Notes under the pieces: generated by a model
Database searches by the model: none
What the model was told of the DNA's origin: nothing
What the model saw: the letters and a program-made list of their open reading frames with translations, nothing else
Made by a program: the position numbers and the translations under genes
From: DASZFV01 sp035549075
GTDB lineage: Bacteria > Myxococcota_A > Polyangia > Fen-1088
NCBI GenBank assembly: GCA_035549075.1
Contig: DASZRT010000103.1
Span: forward strand, 1-64,000
Direction of reading: 5' to 3'
DNA length: 64,000 bases
Part shown: piece by piece, positions 57,415 to 64,000 of the stretch
Numbering within the stretch: the stretch's first letter is position 1
How the letters are laid out: every line of letters begins with the position of its first letter

Positions 57415-57499
57415 GCGAGGATGGCGAAACTGGTAGACGCGCCGGATTTAGGTTCCGGTTCCGAAAGGAGTGGAGGTTCAAGTCCTCTTCCTCGCACCA
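57415..57499 (+). tRNA. tRNA-Leu, anticodon TAG
   Basis: An 85-base cloverleaf with encoded CCA. Acceptor GCGAGGA pairs fully with TCCTCGC. The anticodon stem CCGGA/TCCGG closes a 7-base loop with TAG. A type II variable arm lies between the anticodon and T arms, and the T loop is TTCAAGT with a 5-bp stem (one G-T). It reads CUA/CUG-type codons. It sits directly beside an element remnant with an integrase gene, the usual place for tRNA-targeted integration. Confidence 0.95.
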
Positions 57500-57636
57500 C
57501 GCTGCGATCACTTGGCTTTCTCCGAGCCGTGGGAGACGGTCTCGCCAGCGTCTGAATCGTCGCGGGCGCTATCTGGGCGCTTTGTGATTCTGAATTGTGC
57601 TGCCGCGAACTTGCCGCGATACGATACAGGCCGACG

Positions 57637-58152
57637 ATGTCTTCGCTCGGTGGAGAGTTGCTGCTCGACCTGAACAGCGGGTTCGAGTGGCACGGCGTGC
57701 TCTATCTTCACGAGTCCACCGGTGCTCAGCCGGGCGGCGTCCTCTTCGAGGCCGGTGGCGCCAAGGGCGGCCCAAAAGTAACCGTCGGCTTGCGAGACGG
57801 CGGGCTCGTCTTCGTCCTCACGGACCTCGACGGGAAGGAGCTCGTCACTAGCCCATCGATTCCCGCGACGGAGCTCCTGCGTCCCGTCGACATCGGGTGC
57901 GTCTTGAATCCGCCGTTCCAGGCACCCGCCCGACTACAGCTCATGGTGAACTTTGAAGAGCGCGCCTCGGCCGTAGGGGAAGTGCATCTCGGACGCGCGG
58001 AAATCGTTCGCTCGAGTTTCGGCACCGACCTTCAAGGTGAAGCCGCAGCGACGTTTTCGCTCTTTGAAACGCTCGCCTACAACAAAGTGCTCTCGGCAGA
58101 AGAGCGCGCACAGCTTCGCGCCTACTTGACGGGGCGGTTCACACTTGGCTGA
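57637..58152 (+). CDS. LamG/concanavalin-like beta-sandwich protein, probable element cargo
   Basis: The 171-residue protein has no signal peptide. The C-terminal LFETLAYNKVLSAEERAQLRAY is the typical last strand and helix of LamG-type domains (quoted length is within one motif, residues about 145-166). The earlier strands fit a jelly roll. ATG 57637 is the first good start; TACGAT lies 11 bases before it. Its composition is less GC-rich than the core. It overlaps the next gene by 8 bases. Confidence 0.5.
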   Translation: MSSLGGELLLDLNSGFEWHGVLYLHESTGAQPGGVLFEAGGAKGGPKVTVGLRDGGLVFVLTDLDGKELVTSPSIPATELLRPVDIGCVLNPPFQAPARLQLMVNFEERASAVGEVHLGRAEIVRSSFGTDLQGEAAATFSLFETLAYNKVLSAEERAQLRAYLTGRFTLG

Positions 58153-58447
58153 CGAGCGCCGACCACCGAGGTTGCCTCTCCCCGGAGGGGCCGTTCGGCA
58201 ACCACCTGCGGAACCGGCGCTTCATACAGGTGGTGCTTCCTTTTCGGGCATCCCGGACATGAACCGGCTCTCCGATCATGTGTTGCGCGTCGAAATGGCT
58301 GTTCGCGAGCTTGAGAGCAAGCGAATCCCAGATCTAGAGAGCGATCTGAGGTCTTTCAAGGCCACGGTGAAGACCGTCGGGGTAGTATTAATGGCGTTGG
58401 TCGCGGTCCTAGGTACGCTCGCCGCCTTCTTAGGTCTCAGGCACTAA
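58145..58447 (+). CDS. Small membrane protein, holin/XhlA-like layout
   Basis: The 100-residue protein has a basic Pro-rich start and a coiled-coil stretch (residues 40-72, VLRVEMAVRELESKRIPDL). One C-terminal membrane segment follows (VGVVLMALVAVLGTLAAFLG), then a short basic tail. This is the layout of XhlA/BhlA-type phage proteins. The start is TTG 58145; ATG 58259 is an alternative giving 62 residues. It abuts the convergent integrase remnant (TAA followed by TCA). Confidence 0.45.
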   Translation: MADERRPPRLPLPGGAVRQPPAEPALHTGGASFSGIPDMNRLSDHVLRVEMAVRELESKRIPDLESDLRSFKATVKTVGVVLMALVAVLGTLAAFLGLRH

Positions 58448-59075
58448 TCACCCTCCGAAGGCGAGCACCTTCCCCGCCGGCGGCGCGACGAAGAGACCGC
58501 TGAGCCGATCCGACTCGCGCACGCGGTGATCCTGCGAGAGATGGCCGTAGACGGCCGCCGTGAACGCGACCGAGTGGTGGCCGAGATTCTTCTGCAGGTC
58601 GAAGATCGAGCCGCCGGCCATGATGAAGTGCGCGCCGTAAACGTGGCGGAGGTCGTGGATACGGATCTGCGGAAGCCCGACGCTTTTGAGCGCGGCACGC
58701 AGCACGTCCTCGAGCTTCCCGTTCTTCGTGTACATCTCGCCGCGGTCGTTCGGGAAAACGATGTCGCCTTGATACGGCTCGGCGAGCTTGTGCGCCTCCA
58801 GGATCGGCACGAGCGACGACGGCATCGGCACCTCTCGGTGCGCGCCGCTCTTCGTCGGGCCCGAGTAGCTCCCGCGGACGGCGATCACGCGACGCTTGAA
58901 GTCGACACAGTCCCACGTGAGCCCGCAGACCTCGCCCTTCCGCATGCCCGCGTAGAGGAACGTCGCGAACATCGCGTACCGATCGGGGCGCCGCCCGGAT
59001 TGCTTCGAGCAGGCGCCCAACGTCCTCGGGGTTCTCGATCGGTGGGGCGAGCTTCGCCTTCTCGACCTTGAGCAT
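58448..59075 (-). pseudogene. Frameshifted, N-truncated tyrosine recombinase (integrase)
   Basis: The catalytic domain is readable: Arg in LYAGMRKGEVCGL, HxxR in IRIHDLRHVYG, His in KNLGHHS and the Tyr nucleophile in AAVYGHLS. The segment upstream (from ATG 59075, LEAIRAAP) is in another frame. The shift lies at about 58984-58996, beside a run of four G/C. Most of the N-terminal arm- and core-binding domains is missing. It lies 0.95 kb from tRNA-Leu and points toward it, as in tRNA-integrated elements. The shift might also be a sequencing error. Confidence 0.8.
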
Positions 59076-59115
59076 GAGGCGCCCACGACCGAGGCGCTCC
59101 GTCGGCGCCGCCGCG

Positions 59116-59389
59116 ATGTGTCCGTGGTTCCTTGCGGTGACGTTGGTCGCGGCAAGCTGTCAGTCGTCGGTTGGTCTCACGACTTCCAACGAATCTGCAG
59201 ACGCCGGCAACGGGCCAGATTGTGGGCCGCCGACGCAGCTCGCGCCTTGCACGACCGATTCCCAATGTCGGAGCGCCTACATGGCAGTGCTGGGTGCCTT
59301 GTGCGTGCCCAGGTATCCGCGAGACCAAAGTCTGCGAACCGCCGTTCAGCACCTTCCACTGCCCCGAGTGTCAGCCGACGCCGTCGTGA
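59116..59389 (+). pseudogene. Frameshifted small Cys-rich lipoprotein gene
   Basis: ATG 59116 opens a signal sequence with lipobox VAASC (Cys 15 from the start), reading through APCTTDSQC. Dropping one base at about 59269 lets the frame continue as GAPTWQCWVPCACPG to a TGA at 59387-59389, giving about 90 residues with many Cys. That stop abuts the convergent oxidoreductase stop, as real genes do here. Either a one-base error or a decayed gene; the first 40 bases face the integrase remnant. Confidence 0.4.
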
Positions 59390-60376
59390 CTAGCGAGCCA
59401 CCAGCACGGCGACCTTCCCGATCGTCCGTCCCGTCTCGATTTTGCGGTGCGCCTCGGCGAGCTGCTCGAGCTGAAAACGGCCGCTGACGTGGACACGTAG
59501 CAAGCCGCGGTCGACGAGGCGGGCGATCGACGTGAGGATCGCGCCCTGGCGCGCCGGATCCAGATCGTTGGCGACGCGCGTGCCCATGAACTCGTAGTGG
59601 ATGGTGATGCTGCGGTAGAGCAGCAGCGGCGCCTTGTCACCGGGCGTCGAGGCCAGGATCGTCACGAGCTGGCCGCCGGGGGCGACGCAGTCGATGCTGC
59701 GGCGGAAGGTCTCGTCGCCCACGGTGTCGAGGACGACGTCGACGCCGCGGCCGTTTGTGAGCTCGCGGGCGCGCGCGGCGAAGTCTTGTTTCGTGTAGTC
59801 GATCACCTCGTCGGCGCCGAGGACGTCGCGGCAGAACGTGAGGGATTCGGGGCGGCCGGCGGTCGTGATGACGCGACAACCTTGTAGCCGCGCGAGCTGG
59901 ACGGCGATGTGGCCGACGCCGCCGGCGCCCGCGTGAATGAGCACGGTCTGCCCTGCCCTCATGCGCGCGCGGTCGTGCAAGGCCTCCCACGCCGTCAGGC
60001 CCACAAGCGGCAGGCACGCGGCGGTCGCGTGATCGATCGTCTCGGGCTTCTTCGCGGCGGCGCGCGCGTCGAGCAGCACGAAGTCGGCGTTCGCGCCCGG
60101 ACCGAACAGGTTCGGCGAGCCGTAGACGAGATCGCCTTCGCTCCATCCCTCGACGTCGGGTCCGCAGGCGCGGACGACGCCGCTCGCGTCGTAGCCGAGG
60201 ACGATGGGCATGGCGCGCGACGCGCCGCCGCCGCGGCGGACCTTCGTGTCGACGGGGTTGGCCGAGGTCGCGTGCACCTCGACGAGCAGCTGGTGACGGC
60301 CGGGCGTCGGCCGCGGCAGGTCCACCTCTCGAAGAACTTCCGGCCCTCCGTGCTCCTTCAAAGCGATCGCGCGCAC
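59390..60376 (-). CDS. NAD(P)H:quinone oxidoreductase-type MDR protein
   Basis: The 328-residue protein has the MDR fold without catalytic-zinc Cys residues, and the nucleotide site AGAGGVGHIAVQLARLQG near residue 150. The GYDASGVVRACG region near residue 62 and the VDVVLDTVGDETF stretch fit quinone oxidoreductase (QOR/zeta-crystallin) relatives. The substrate is probably a quinone or an enal. It starts at ATG 60376, divergent from the lipoprotein gene. Confidence 0.88.
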   Translation of the reverse strand: MRAIALKEHGGPEVLREVDLPRPTPGRHQLLVEVHATSANPVDTKVRRGGGASRAMPIVLGYDASGVVRACGPDVEGWSEGDLVYGSPNLFGPGANADFVLLDARAAAKKPETIDHATAACLPLVGLTAWEALHDRARMRAGQTVLIHAGAGGVGHIAVQLARLQGCRVITTAGRPESLTFCRDVLGADEVIDYTKQDFAARARELTNGRGVDVVLDTVGDETFRRSIDCVAPGGQLVTILASTPGDKAPLLLYRSITIHYEFMGTRVANDLDPARQGAILTSIARLVDRGLLRVHVSGRFQLEQLAEAHRKIETGRTIGKVAVLVAR

Positions 60377-60425
60377 GCCGCGAGTCTAGCAAGGCTCTGG
60401 TAGGGTCTCTCTCGGAGTCGAACAC

Positions 60426-60986
60426 ATGAAGAAGCTCGCGCGAATCATCTTGGGGGTGGCGTTGGCGGCCGCCGGCTGCGGGTCCAGCGGAGCTAACGCA
60501 GACGGCGGAAGCGGCGGTCACGGCGGCGGCGGTGGAAACGGTGGAGGAAGCGGCGGCAACGGCGGCTCCGCGGCGTGCGCCCCCATCATCCCCGGCGACG
60601 GCGTCATGACCTGGAACGACGACGGCGTCGCCGAGTGCGGGACGATCACGATCGCCGGCCGCATGACCAGCTCATCGCAAGACTTCATCGAGATCATCGG
60701 CGCGACGACGACGGGCATCGGCGTCGGCATCACGGTCGTCAGATACGGCGGGACGCTGGGCGGCACCTACAATTGCAAAAACGACGCAGGCATCGGCTCG
60801 CTGTACGTCGACTTCGAGTACCGAGGCAAGTTCCAGGACTGCACGATCACGATCGACAACCCCGGCGCACCGGGCGGCGCGCATGCGACGGGATCCTTCT
60901 CGGGCACCTTCGCGGGCGCCGACGGCGGCACGATCGAAGTGACGAACGGGACCTTCGACACGCCCGTCATGCTCGTCGGCGGCTGA
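60426..60986 (+). CDS. Putative lipoprotein with Gly-rich linker
   Basis: The 186-residue protein has lipobox AAAGC (Cys 18), a Gly/Ser/Asn spacer to about residue 48, then a beta-rich domain with four Cys (ACAPIIPGDG, AECGTITI, TYNCKND, FQDCTITID). The domain is not recognised. Lipid anchor plus Gly-rich spacer is the same design as the GH16 protein. It is followed after nine bases by a small EamA gene. Confidence 0.55.
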   Translation: MKKLARIILGVALAAAGCGSSGANADGGSGGHGGGGGNGGGSGGNGGSAACAPIIPGDGVMTWNDDGVAECGTITIAGRMTSSSQDFIEIIGATTTGIGVGITVVRYGGTLGGTYNCKNDAGIGSLYVDFEYRGKFQDCTITIDNPGAPGGAHATGSFSGTFAGADGGTIEVTNGTFDTPVMLVGG

Positions 60987-60995
60987 GCGACGACC

Positions 60996-61415
60996 ATGAC
61001 CTGGCTTCCCTACGCCCTTCTCTCTGCCGTGGCCGCCGCCGCGACCGCGATCCTCGCGAAGGTCGGGATCCAGGGCGTTCCGTCCAACCTCGCCACCGCG
61101 ATCCGCACGGTGGTGATCCTGCTCTTCGCCTGGGGCATCGCGATCGGCCAAGGCCAGCATCACGCGCTCGGCAAGATCTCCGGTCGCTCGCTGCTGTTCC
61201 TCGTTCTATCCGGCGTCGCCACCGGCATCTCTTGGCTCGCCTACTTCCGGGCGCTCCAGCTTGGTCCGGCTTCGCGCGTGGCGCCGGTCGACAAGCTGAG
61301 CTTGGCCCTGACGCTCGTGCTCGCCGCCGCCTTCTTGCGCGAGACGATCACGTGGAAGGTCGGCGTCGGCGTCGGCCTCATGATCGTCGGCGCGTTGCTC
61401 ACGATCGCGGGGTAG
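60996..61415 (+). CDS. Small EamA/DMT-family membrane protein
   Basis: The 139-residue protein has five hydrophobic segments: AILAKVGIQGVPSNLATAIRT at the start and LAYFRALQLGPASRVAPVDKL near residue 85, each part of a DMT motif. It is half the length of a two-domain EamA transporter, as in single-domain members that dimerise. The substrate is unknown. Confidence 0.8.
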   Translation: MTWLPYALLSAVAAAATAILAKVGIQGVPSNLATAIRTVVILLFAWGIAIGQGQHHALGKISGRSLLFLVLSGVATGISWLAYFRALQLGPASRVAPVDKLSLALTLVLAAAFLRETITWKVGVGVGLMIVGALLTIAG

Positions 61416-61422
61416 TGGTGGT

Positions 61423-61827
61423 TCAACCGCCGAACTTGCAGGGGCCGATTGTCTGCTCGGGCGGCACGGCCACCGGGGCGTTCCAGGTCAGGCCGCTCGC
61501 GGCGTCGACGGCGGAGAGCTCGACGAGGCCGGTCGGAACCGTGACCATCGCGCAGACGTTCTTGGCGCAGACCATGTACGTCCCGGCGAGCGCCATGAAC
61601 TGGTAGCCGCCACGCGAGGTCTGCGCGCTGCCGAACTGCATGTCCTTCGCGCCATTCAAGATCGTGAAGATGTCGACCTCGACGTTCTGCTCGAGCGCGT
61701 CGTTGGCGTCGAGGATCTCGCCGAACACGCCCTGCGTGATCTCCTTGTGAGGACAAATCGTCGAGAGATCGACGCAGCCACCCAGCAGGCCCACGGTCAA
61801 CGCCACGAAACAAATGGTACGCACCAC
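61423..61827 (-). CDS. Small putative lipoprotein
   Basis: The 134-residue protein has lipobox LLGGC (Cys 18), then a beta-rich part with GGYQFMALAGTYMVCAKNVCA near residue 75, resembling a carboxypeptidase-regulatory-like or transthyretin-like sandwich. The last residues are CKFGG. It stops seven bases from the EamA gene. Confidence 0.5.
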   Translation of the reverse strand: MVRTICFVALTVGLLGGCVDLSTICPHKEITQGVFGEILDANDALEQNVEVDIFTILNGAKDMQFGSAQTSRGGYQFMALAGTYMVCAKNVCAMVTVPTGLVELSAVDAASGLTWNAPVAVPPEQTIGPCKFGG

Positions 61828-61867
61828 TTCTTCTATCGCGATCCACCCGTGACGCGAGGGACGAAGA

Positions 61868-62659
61868 TCACTGCCAGCGGTACGAGATGCTCGCGAACGG
61901 CAGGCCGAGCACGAAGCCTCCGTTGGTGTCGCCGAAGATCGGCTGGATGAAGCCGATGTCGCTCGCGAAGTTGGCGTTGTGGAGGCGCACGCCGTAGCTC
62001 GCGAGGACGCCGGGCGCGTTGTCGAAGGTTGAAAAGCTGCCTTCGTCGATCGCGAGCGACGTCAGCTCGCCGAGGAGCTTCACGTGCGGGCTCACACCGT
62101 GAACGATCGAGACGCCATAGATCAGAAGCTGCGGATGATCGCCGTTGCCGAAGCCGATCTGATACGTCCCGCTCGCCGACAGGAGGGAAGAGCAATCCTC
62201 ACGGAGGCAGAAGCTGCCGAACGCGCCCGCGCCGAGCGTCGAGCTTCCGCGGCTGTCGCCGTCGAGGATCTTTCCGTACCCGGCCGACGCCTGCAGCGCG
62301 AAATGGAACCGCGGCGTCGAGATGACCTGGCCCTTGAGCGCGGCGATGCCGACGAACGGGACGTCGGTCGTGATGGGCGCGAGGACGGTGACGCTCGCCT
62401 GCAGGCCGTCGGTGATGCCGTACGTGAAGCCGTGCAGCAGCAGCTCGTAGTTGTTGTACGTGCCCGAGCCGGCGGGCTGGGTCATCGCCGTGGGCAGCAA
62501 GAACCCGCGATCGATGTTGGGATCGTCGGCGGCGGCGCGGGTGTCCGGCGACGGCGCCGCGACGACGACGGGCGCTTCGCCGTCGGCGGCCTGGGCGGTG
62601 TGGGGGGCGTAAGCGACGAAAGCGAAGGCCATCGAGGCGAAGGCGAGCGACGTTTTCAT
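61868..62659 (-). CDS. Probable outer-membrane beta-barrel protein
   Basis: The 263-residue protein has a signal peptide ending AQAA. A short Pro/Ala linker leads to a strand-rich region (GTYNNYELLLHGFTYGITDGLQASVTVL, in two strands around residues 65-95) and a C-terminus ending ASISYRWQ. It resembles generic delta-proteobacterial barrel proteins; the function is unknown. ATG 62659 gives the cleaner signal peptide; ATG 62674 adds five residues. Confidence 0.55.
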   Translation of the reverse strand: MKTSLAFASMAFAFVAYAPHTAQAADGEAPVVVAAPSPDTRAAADDPNIDRGFLLPTAMTQPAGSGTYNNYELLLHGFTYGITDGLQASVTVLAPITTDVPFVGIAALKGQVISTPRFHFALQASAGYGKILDGDSRGSSTLGAGAFGSFCLREDCSSLLSASGTYQIGFGNGDHPQLLIYGVSIVHGVSPHVKLLGELTSLAIDEGSFSTFDNAPGVLASYGVRLHNANFASDIGFIQPIFGDTNGGFVLGLPFASISYRWQ

Positions 62660-62796
62660 GATGGCCGCTCTCATTGCAGCGCTCGTGCCGCCGCCGTGGC
62701 GCCGTCGTTGCGCGGGCCGACGCCCGTGGTGTGATGTTTCTACGACGGTGGGCGTTGTGTTCTCGCGACTGCGTCACGACGCCGCGCCCTTTGCTG

Positions 62797-62802
62797 TAGA
62801 GT
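62797..62802 (+). promoter_or_regulatory. -10-like hexamer before the SDR gene
   Basis: TAGAGT ends 7 bases before ATG 62810, and no ribosome site lies between. Confidence 0.3.
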
Positions 62803-62809
62803 CCCGCGC

Positions 62810-63574
62810 ATGAAGCTTTCCGGACAGTCAGTGCTCATCACGGGCGGCGCCTCGGGCATCGGCCAAGGCATCGCGCTCGCGTTCGCAGAGGCAGGCGCCA
62901 ACGTGGCCATCACGTACGCCACGAGCGATCCCGCCGAGACGCTCGCGAAGCTCGAGGCGTTCGGGCACAAGGCGCGCGCCAAAGCTCCCCTTGCGATGAA
63001 GGCCGACCTGCGGCTCGAGAAAGAGTGCGAGGGCGTCGTGCGCGAGACGATCGCGGCGTTCGGCGATCTCGACGTGCTGGTCGCGAACACGGGCGGCATC
63101 TTGAAGCGCAGCCGCGTCGTCGAGGCGTCGCTCGAGCTGTGGAACGAGGCGCTCGCCATCAACCTCACGAGCACGTTCCTGTGCGCGCGCGCGGCGCTGC
63201 GCCACATGGAGCCCAAGAAGAAGGGCAACCTCATCCTCATGAGCTCGCTCGCGGCGCACGACGGAGGCGGCTTCGGCGCGAGCCACTACGCCGCGACCAA
63301 GGGCGCCGTGCTGACCTTCACGCGCGCGCTCGCGAAGGAGGTCGGCCCGCTCGGCATCCGCGTGAACGCCCTCGCGCCCGGCCTCATCGCGACGCGCTTT
63401 CACGACACGTTCTCGACGCCCGAGGGCCGCAAGGGCACCGTCGAAAAGACGCCGCTCCGCCGCGAGGGCACGCCCAAAGACGTCGCCGGCGCCGCCCTCT
63501 TCCTCGCGAGCGACGACTCGTCGTTCCTCACGGGCGAGACGATCGAAGTGAACGGCGGCCTGGGGCTCTACTAG
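62810..63574 (+). CDS. Short-chain dehydrogenase/reductase (FabG-like)
   Basis: The 254-residue protein has the cofactor loop ITGGASGIGQGIA at the N-terminus, the NTGG segment near residue 93, the catalytic Ser in LMSSLAAHD and the Tyr/Lys pair in HYAATKGA near residue 163. The classical SDR ending GETIEVNGGLGLY is complete. The substrate is unknown, either an acyl-carrier ketoreductase or a sugar/alcohol dehydrogenase. It shares CTAG at 63571-63574 with the convergent peptidase. Confidence 0.9.
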   Translation: MKLSGQSVLITGGASGIGQGIALAFAEAGANVAITYATSDPAETLAKLEAFGHKARAKAPLAMKADLRLEKECEGVVRETIAAFGDLDVLVANTGGILKRSRVVEASLELWNEALAINLTSTFLCARAALRHMEPKKKGNLILMSSLAAHDGGGFGASHYAATKGAVLTFTRALAKEVGPLGIRVNALAPGLIATRFHDTFSTPEGRKGTVEKTPLRREGTPKDVAGAALFLASDDSSFLTGETIEVNGGLGLY

Positions 63575-63999
63575 GTCGTACTTGGATGGCGCGCCGCCCA
63601 CCGGGCGTGGCGCGCCTTCCTTCGAACCCGCGCGAGGCGCTCGTGCTTCTCGGCCATCGCGAGCTCGTGCGTGATCGTGCCCTGCGGCGCGAGCACGAAC
63701 GCCGACACGAACGCCACCGGATCCTGGAGCTCGCCGTCGCGGTGCACCTCGAAGTGCAGGTGGCTGCCCGAGACCTTGACGCCCGTGCGGCCGACGGTGC
63801 CGATGATCTGCCCCGCCTTGACCGTCTCGCCCGCGACGACGCGAAAGCTCGTGAGGTGGAAGTAGCCCGTGCGGATGCCATCGGCGTGCATGACGCGCAC
63901 GAAGAAGCCGCCCGGCCCCATGCTTCGCTCCCGGTTGCGCCAGCGACGAAGCTGGTACGGCATGAGCCCGCGCGCCGGGACTTGCCCCGGAAGATCCAT
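63571..63999 (-). CDS. M23-family (LytM-type) peptidase, N-terminus beyond the window
   Basis: The visible 142 residues contain the second half of a LytM domain: YFHLTSFRVVAGETVKAGQIIGTVG, in parts, then the zinc motif SHLHFEVH near residue 80. A basic C-terminal tail follows (RLARVRRKARHARW). The first zinc ligands (HxxxD) are not present, so the gene must continue past base 64000; the ATG at 63999 is probably internal. M23 proteins cut peptidoglycan cross-bridges or activate amidases. Confidence 0.8.
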   Translation of the reverse strand: MDLPGQVPARGLMPYQLRRWRNRERSMGPGGFFVRVMHADGIRTGYFHLTSFRVVAGETVKAGQIIGTVGRTGVKVSGSHLHFEVHRDGELQDPVAFVSAFVLAPQGTITHELAMAEKHERLARVRRKARHARWAARHPSTT

Positions 64000-64000
64000 G

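Noticed and set aside
57480..59400. Direct repeat of the tRNA-Leu 3' end as an attachment site
   Set aside because: I searched the stretch for the T-arm and acceptor bases and found no second copy, so no att site is claimed.

Overview
The window is GC-rich, roughly 70% by eye, and densely packed. It looks like a Gram-negative member of the Myxococcota / former Deltaproteobacteria. The reasons are a very high load of lipoproteins with Gly/Thr/Ser-rich linkers, outer-membrane barrels, sigma-54 next to HPr kinase and a permease-less PTS, a Photorhabdus-lectin-type propeller, and secreted glucanases. This placement is inference from gene content, because no rRNA is present.

Layout. 0.15-6.6 kb: nagZ, a methylmalonyl-CoA epimerase coupled to a porin-like protein, a TPR protein, an FTR1-type iron permease and a DUF481 barrel. 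6.6-11.5 kb: an AT-richer accessory block on the minus strand (lipoprotein, 70-aa protein, large secreted metzincin, lipoprotein). The metzincin is split by a complete IS256-family element with a 9-bp target duplication, and removing the element restores an open frame. 11.6-19.2 kb: one minus-strand operon, rpoN-hpf-ptsN-hprK-rapZ-EIIA(Man)-ptsH-ptsI-GNAT. This is a regulatory PTS with no sugar permease in view, and a sigma-54-type promoter element lies just upstream of rpoN itself. 19.3-24.7 kb: pyrG, then a receiver protein, ribF, a small TPR-like protein, dapA and dapB. 24.7-30.2 kb: several lipoproteins, an M48 protease and the peptidoglycan-recycling pair murQ-anmK. 30.4-40.4 kb: an oxidoreductase coupled to a methyltransferase/coiled-coil protein, then rho, rpmE, prfA, a 2-hydroxyacid dehydrogenase, YjbQ, an OMP, aroD and a lectin-like propeller. 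40.5-51.9 kb: a glucan region with an orphan winged-helix regulator, an outer-membrane protein, a ligand-binding-type lipoprotein, GH16, divergent GH81, a zinc-ribbon protein, a GH63-type glucosidase and an XRE-cupin regulator. 51.9-57.3 kb: a membrane spermidine-synthase-like protein, an S1/P1 nuclease and two unknown exported proteins. 57.4-59.4 kb: tRNA-Leu(TAG) followed by an integrated-element remnant with a LamG-like protein, a holin-like protein, a frameshifted tyrosine recombinase and a frameshifted lipoprotein. 59.4-64 kb: a quinone oxidoreductase, small lipoproteins, a small EamA protein, an OMP, an SDR and an M23 peptidase cut by the window edge.

How it works together. The PTS/RapZ/HprK/HPF block sits with sigma-54 and probably links carbon, nitrogen and envelope status to transcription and ribosome hibernation. 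NagZ, AnmK and MurQ together form a cytoplasmic MurNAc-recycling route. GH16 plus GH81 and two co-transcribed envelope proteins suggest extracellular beta-1,3-glucan attack. Two genome-style traits recur. Convergent genes end almost on top of each other, five pairs sharing a palindromic CTAG/TTAA stop. Several lone genes have a -10-like hexamer 6-11 bases before the start codon, which suggests leaderless mRNAs.
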